A stretch of DNA of 60,000 nucleotides from Antedon mediterranea (lineage: Eukaryota; Echinodermata; Crinoidea; Comatulida; Antedonidae). The position numbers and the translations under genes are program-made. The first letter of the stretch is position 1. Every line of letters starts with the position of its first letter. Shown in pieces: positions 56,473-60,000 of this stretch. The notes under the pieces are model-generated. The model did not search any database. It had not been told where the DNA came from and saw nothing but the letters and a program-made list of their open reading frames with translations. The stretch covers positions 16,588,101 through 16,648,100 of the forward strand of contig NC_092677.1 in NCBI RefSeq assembly GCF_964355755.1, given 5' to 3'.

Positions 56473-57129
56473 TGTAGTGAAAACCCCCTTATATAATAAT
56501 GGGTCGGCCCAAGGTGTGACCCGAGGTCACGTGCGTTACTGACCGGTGCCGGAGCGGGCTCTTTGAACGCATGACATTAGACGGAACGGACGTAAATCGT
56601 GACTAGGCCTAAGCCTATGCTGTATCAGTATCAGCCATTACGCACGTTCCCTGGTGTTTGATATACACTAGCCTATAGCCAGCAGGGTTTCCTGTGTAAA
56701 CTTCCCAGCCTAGACTGAGCGGTATATAAGCCAGTTCTACGGGAATATTGGTGGAACAACAGGTATTCACTGTGATTGAATAGGTTATAGGCCTATAGTA
56801 TAGTTTAAGCCTCATTGCTACTATTACGAGGTACGAGCCACAAGGGGTCAAGCTCAACCCTACTAGCCTAGCTAGTACTGCGGGATTGCTCACTGGGTAG
56901 CCACACACATACACAGCAACGGAATTAAGGTACGTTTAGTCCTCCTAGGCTGGCCTGTGTGTTTATCACTACCAGCAGCCACACATCGGAGTGGGCTGTT
57001 CGTACTCTTCTGTGTATCACACTTCATCTGGGCCACCAGGGGGCAAGAGACCAGTCCCGCCTAACAGGTAAGCTAGTACGCCTTGTGTAATAATTGTAGT
57101 AGCTTCGCACTCTCGGCCGTTTTACAACA
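56473..57129 (+). repeat. Right LTR, outer element
   Basis: 657 bases; carries five extra bases (ATGAC region near 56570) relative to the left LTR and about seven substitutions. Confidence 0.85.
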
Positions 57130-57400
57130 AATCATCCAGACATAAAATGAACGATTATGATCGTAGCAAGATGCACCATAAAACAAAACCAGGCCCTGCT
57201 ACATATTTTACATGATTATGCATAACTTTGTTCAAAGCGTTTTTATAAAATGTAGGCTAACAGAGACTGTTTGTATGTGCTTTCCCTGAAATATGCTTTT
57301 TAATGACCAGCCCAAATATCTTTGAGTATGAACCTAAATCCGTGTTGTTAATGTTGGTTATATGATATGAATATTGTAATAACCCACCTCCAAGCTACTT
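57130..57400. repeat. Paralogous flank, right of the LTR element
   Basis: Continues the duplicated sequence seen at 27-240 (ATGAACGATTAT…GTAGCA.GATGC, GCATAACTTTG…, GAGTAT.AACCTAAATC). Confidence 0.7.
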
Positions 57401-58370
57401 TAAATAATTGAAACTTGTACTGTTTGCAAGTATTTGATTCAAAACAGGAAGTGTATGAAAAAAGATAATGTATCAACTCCAACCTCTATGATATATAATT
57501 TCCGTAGATAGAAGACATATGACTTTGTATGATAACAATTGCAATATAATACAAAGACATTAATTAATCTAAACAATTTTATTTAACAACAAAAATACAA
57601 AAGGATGATACTACATCACTTGCTACTTAAACCGAAATGATTATTGAATGTAATTGTATTATACGTTGGGAATGAAAGTCTACCATCAAGATAATCAATA
57701 TTCCTCAATGTAATATTTATATAAGGACCACCTAGGCAGTATGGGCTAGGCAGTATGGGTTAGGCTACATTTAAAAGGGGAGACACACATTTAGATATAT
57801 ATTGATACTTTATTTAAGCGATTCTTATTTAACACTCAAATATATTATTGATATAAAGTTTGCCGTACATCACGTGCGTGGATCTGAAAAGAACTGTTGA
57901 GTTTCTTGAAGTTTCAACTAATACGTTTTGATCGTTCTCATGAGTAAAAATGCAAGAAATCTAGGAACTTGGGGGAATATTAATGGAACTAAGTGTAAGA
58001 TAAATAATAACAAGGACGGGGATAGAAAGTAGCAATGGTGAACAGAAACTAGATAAAAAGAGCATTGTTTTCCCGGACCTCCTACATTCTCACTCCTGTT
58101 GATGATCATAGCATATTAAAATTTCGGGAAACGACACAGTTATACAAAACTACACACGTGGTGTACTAACATATTGATTTTCGCCATGAAAACTTTCAAA
58201 CAATATATTGTAACTTACACAATGCTTTACAAACGGCACAATATAAAATGAGTTTCAAATATTGAAATTTTATTTTGTAGCTGATTACAACCTGTCCATC
58301 AAATTGCTTTAGAGCTAATAATTTACATCTCCTTGGTAACACTAAACTATCATTTTCATGTTAATTTGTT
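57401..58370. other. AT-rich non-coding sequence
   Basis: No supported gene or repeat. A 63-codon minus-strand ORF at 57918-58109 is unrecognised. Confidence 0.5.
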
Positions 58371-59755
58371 TGATCGTGAATACTATGAATGCTCAGAAAA
58401 TTGATTGTGAATACTATGAATGCTCAGAACATTGATTGTGAATACTATGAATGCTCAGAACATTGATTGTGAATACTATGAATGCTCAGAACATTGATTG
58501 TGAATGCTATGAATGCTCAGAACATTGATTGTGAATACTATGAATGCTCAGAACATTGATTGTGAATACTATGAATGCTCAGAAAATTGATTGTGAATAC
58601 TAATTATGAATGCTCAGAACATTGATTGTGAATACTATGAATGCTCAGAACATTGATTGTGAATACTATGAATGCTCAGAACATTGATTGTGAATACTAT
58701 GAATGCTCAGAACATTGATTGTGAATACTATGAATGCTCAGAACATTGATTGTGAATACTATGAATGCTCAGAACATTGATTGTGAATGCTATGAATGCT
58801 CAGAACATTGATTGTGAATACTATGAATGCTCAGAACATTGATTGTGAATACTATGAATGCTCAGAAAATTGATTGTGAATACTAATTATGAATGCTCAG
58901 AACATTGATTGTGAATACTATGAATGCTCAGAACATTGATTGTGAATACTATGAATGCTCAGAACATTGATTGTGAATACTATGAATGCTCAGAACATTG
59001 ATTGTGAATACTATGAATGCTCAGAACATTGATTGTGAATACTATGAATGCTCAGAACATTGATTGTGAATAATATGAATGCTCAGAACATTGATTGTGA
59101 ATACTATGAATGCTCAGAACATTGATTGTGAATACTATGAATGCTCAGAACATTGATTGTGAATACTATGAATGCTCAGAACATTGATTGTGAATACTAT
59201 GAATGCTCAGAACATTGATTGTGAATACTATGAATGCTCAGAATATTGATTGTGAATACTATGAATGCTCAGAACATTGATTGTGAATACTATGAATGCT
59301 CAGAACATTGATTGTGAATACTATGAATGCTCAGAACATTGATTGTGAATACTAATTATGAATGCTCAGAACATTGATTGTGAATACTATGAATGCTCAG
59401 AACATTGATTGTGAATACTAATTATGAATGCTCAGAACATTGATTGTGAATACTATGAATGCTAGAACATTGATTGTGAATACTAATTATGAATGCTCAG
59501 AACATTGATTGTGAATACTATGAATGCTCAGAACATTGATTGTGAATACTATGAATGCTCAGAACATTGATTGTGAATACTATGAATGCTCGGAACATTT
59601 ATTGTGAATACTATGAATGCTCAGAACATTGATTGTGAATACTATGAATGCTCAGAACATTGATTGTGAATACTATGAATGCTCAGAACATTGATTGTGA
59701 ATACTATGAATGCTCAGAACATTGATTGTGAATACTATGAATGCTCAGAACATTC
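58371..59755. repeat. 31-bp satellite array, about 44 copies
   Basis: The unit is TTGATTGTGAATACTATGAA plus TGCTCAGAACA. Several units are 34 bases (ACTAATTATG in place of ACTATG). Near-perfect tandem copies without interspersed unique sequence. Confidence 0.95.
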
Positions 59756-60000
59756 ATTATCTATTGTAGTGTGTGAACATGACAGATAATCTTGTTTTTT
59801 CTCTCTTTTATTGCCTACGTTAAAGCTATGTCTAGCAAAAAAATTGTGATATGCATAAATATGGTAGTGGTATGACATCATAATGTCTATATGTGTTTGG
59901 TCACATCAGGTTTGGTAGTGTAGACAGAGCTTTAACTTGTTTTCATTTCAATTTTCAACATTTCTTTTCTTTTAAGAAAGTTATGTTTGTTTCTACGAAA
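59756..60000. other. Non-coding tail of window
   Basis: No ORF, splice pair or repeat that I can support. Confidence 0.5.

Larger units (their letters stand above)
46204..57129 (+). mobile_element. Outer LTR retrotransposon (Ty3/gypsy-like), RT-less, host to nested insertions
   Basis: The LTRs 46204-46855 and 56473-57129 differ by about seven substitutions and one 5-base indel. They start TGTAGTG and end ACAACA, and AATC flanks the element (46200-46203, 57130-57133). A primer-site-like TGGCGCTGCGAGTG follows the left LTR; a polypurine tract AAAATTGGGAGGAG (56459-56472) precedes the right LTR. Inside are a broken gag, a protease-like ORF and a pre-RT segment. No RT, RNase H or integrase was recognised. 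Two younger insertions lie at 47421-51085 and 51692-53123. Confidence 0.85.

Noticed and set aside
55504-56542. Small ORFs downstream of the outer element protease
   Set aside because: No RT, RNase H or integrase motif can be seen in any of them; treated as non-coding 3' sequence of the element.
58371-59755. CRISPR-like regular repeats
   Set aside because: Units are contiguous 31-34-bp satellite copies with no unique spacers, in a eukaryotic context.

Overview
The window is animal nuclear DNA, most likely from a marine invertebrate deuterostome and possibly an echinoderm. The reasons are spliced genes with long AT-rich introns, scattered AGGCCTA motifs, long-inverted-repeat (foldback) transposons like those known from sea urchins, tRNA-derived SINE-like pieces, and a death-fold/leucine-rich-repeat gene of the innate-immune type that is expanded in echinoderms. 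The taxon is inferred; no ribosomal or mitochondrial marker is present. No bacterial features were found.

One host gene can be assembled, on the + strand from about 3.5 or 4.7 kb to 44.4 kb. A short first coding exon (ATG at 4740) is followed by an exon encoding what look like tandem death-effector domains (5232-5765). Next comes an exon with a basic head, a Q/S/L-rich repeat segment and a TRADD-N-like domain (6067-6939). A string of small linker exons follows (9131, 12107, 15048/15183, 15611, 15886, 23300, 24256, 24459, 42080), and then a large leucine-rich-repeat exon (42637-44411). Every junction I could place is phase 1, so all internal exons are symmetric and can be lost or duplicated without changing frame. 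No NACHT ATPase exon was seen between the effector domains and the LRR. The product therefore looks like an NLR-like protein without its motor.

Mobile elements fill the introns. 9.3-11.6 kb holds a minus-strand LINE 3' fragment broken by two short palindrome-capped elements. 12.24-14.94 kb is a long-TIR transposon with a ruined protein gene, itself hit by a SINE. 16.58-22.76 kb is a giant foldback element with a remnant of the same protein family and a second foldback element nested in one arm. 25-30.6 kb has degenerate repeats, a LINE endonuclease fragment and a MULE-like element with a 9-bp target duplication. 30.9-41.94 kb is a head-to-tail array of nine ~1.15-1.4 kb units that resemble Helitron/Helentron-type elements.

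Downstream of the gene, 44.76-46.2 kb and 57.13-57.35 kb match sequence at the left edge of the window (1-240 and 1.62-3.4 kb), so the locus has been duplicated. The downstream copy is split by a nested stack of insertions. The outer LTR retrotransposon (46204-57129, 4-bp duplication AATC) contains a second LTR retrotransposon (47421-51085, 5-bp duplication TATAC) and a TIR element (51692-53123, 5-bp duplication AATAT). Both LTR elements lack reverse transcriptase, yet their LTR pairs are about 99% and 99.8% identical. The window ends with a 31-bp satellite array (58371-59755).

All calls come from reading the sequence. Exon borders are consensus-based and unsupported by transcripts.
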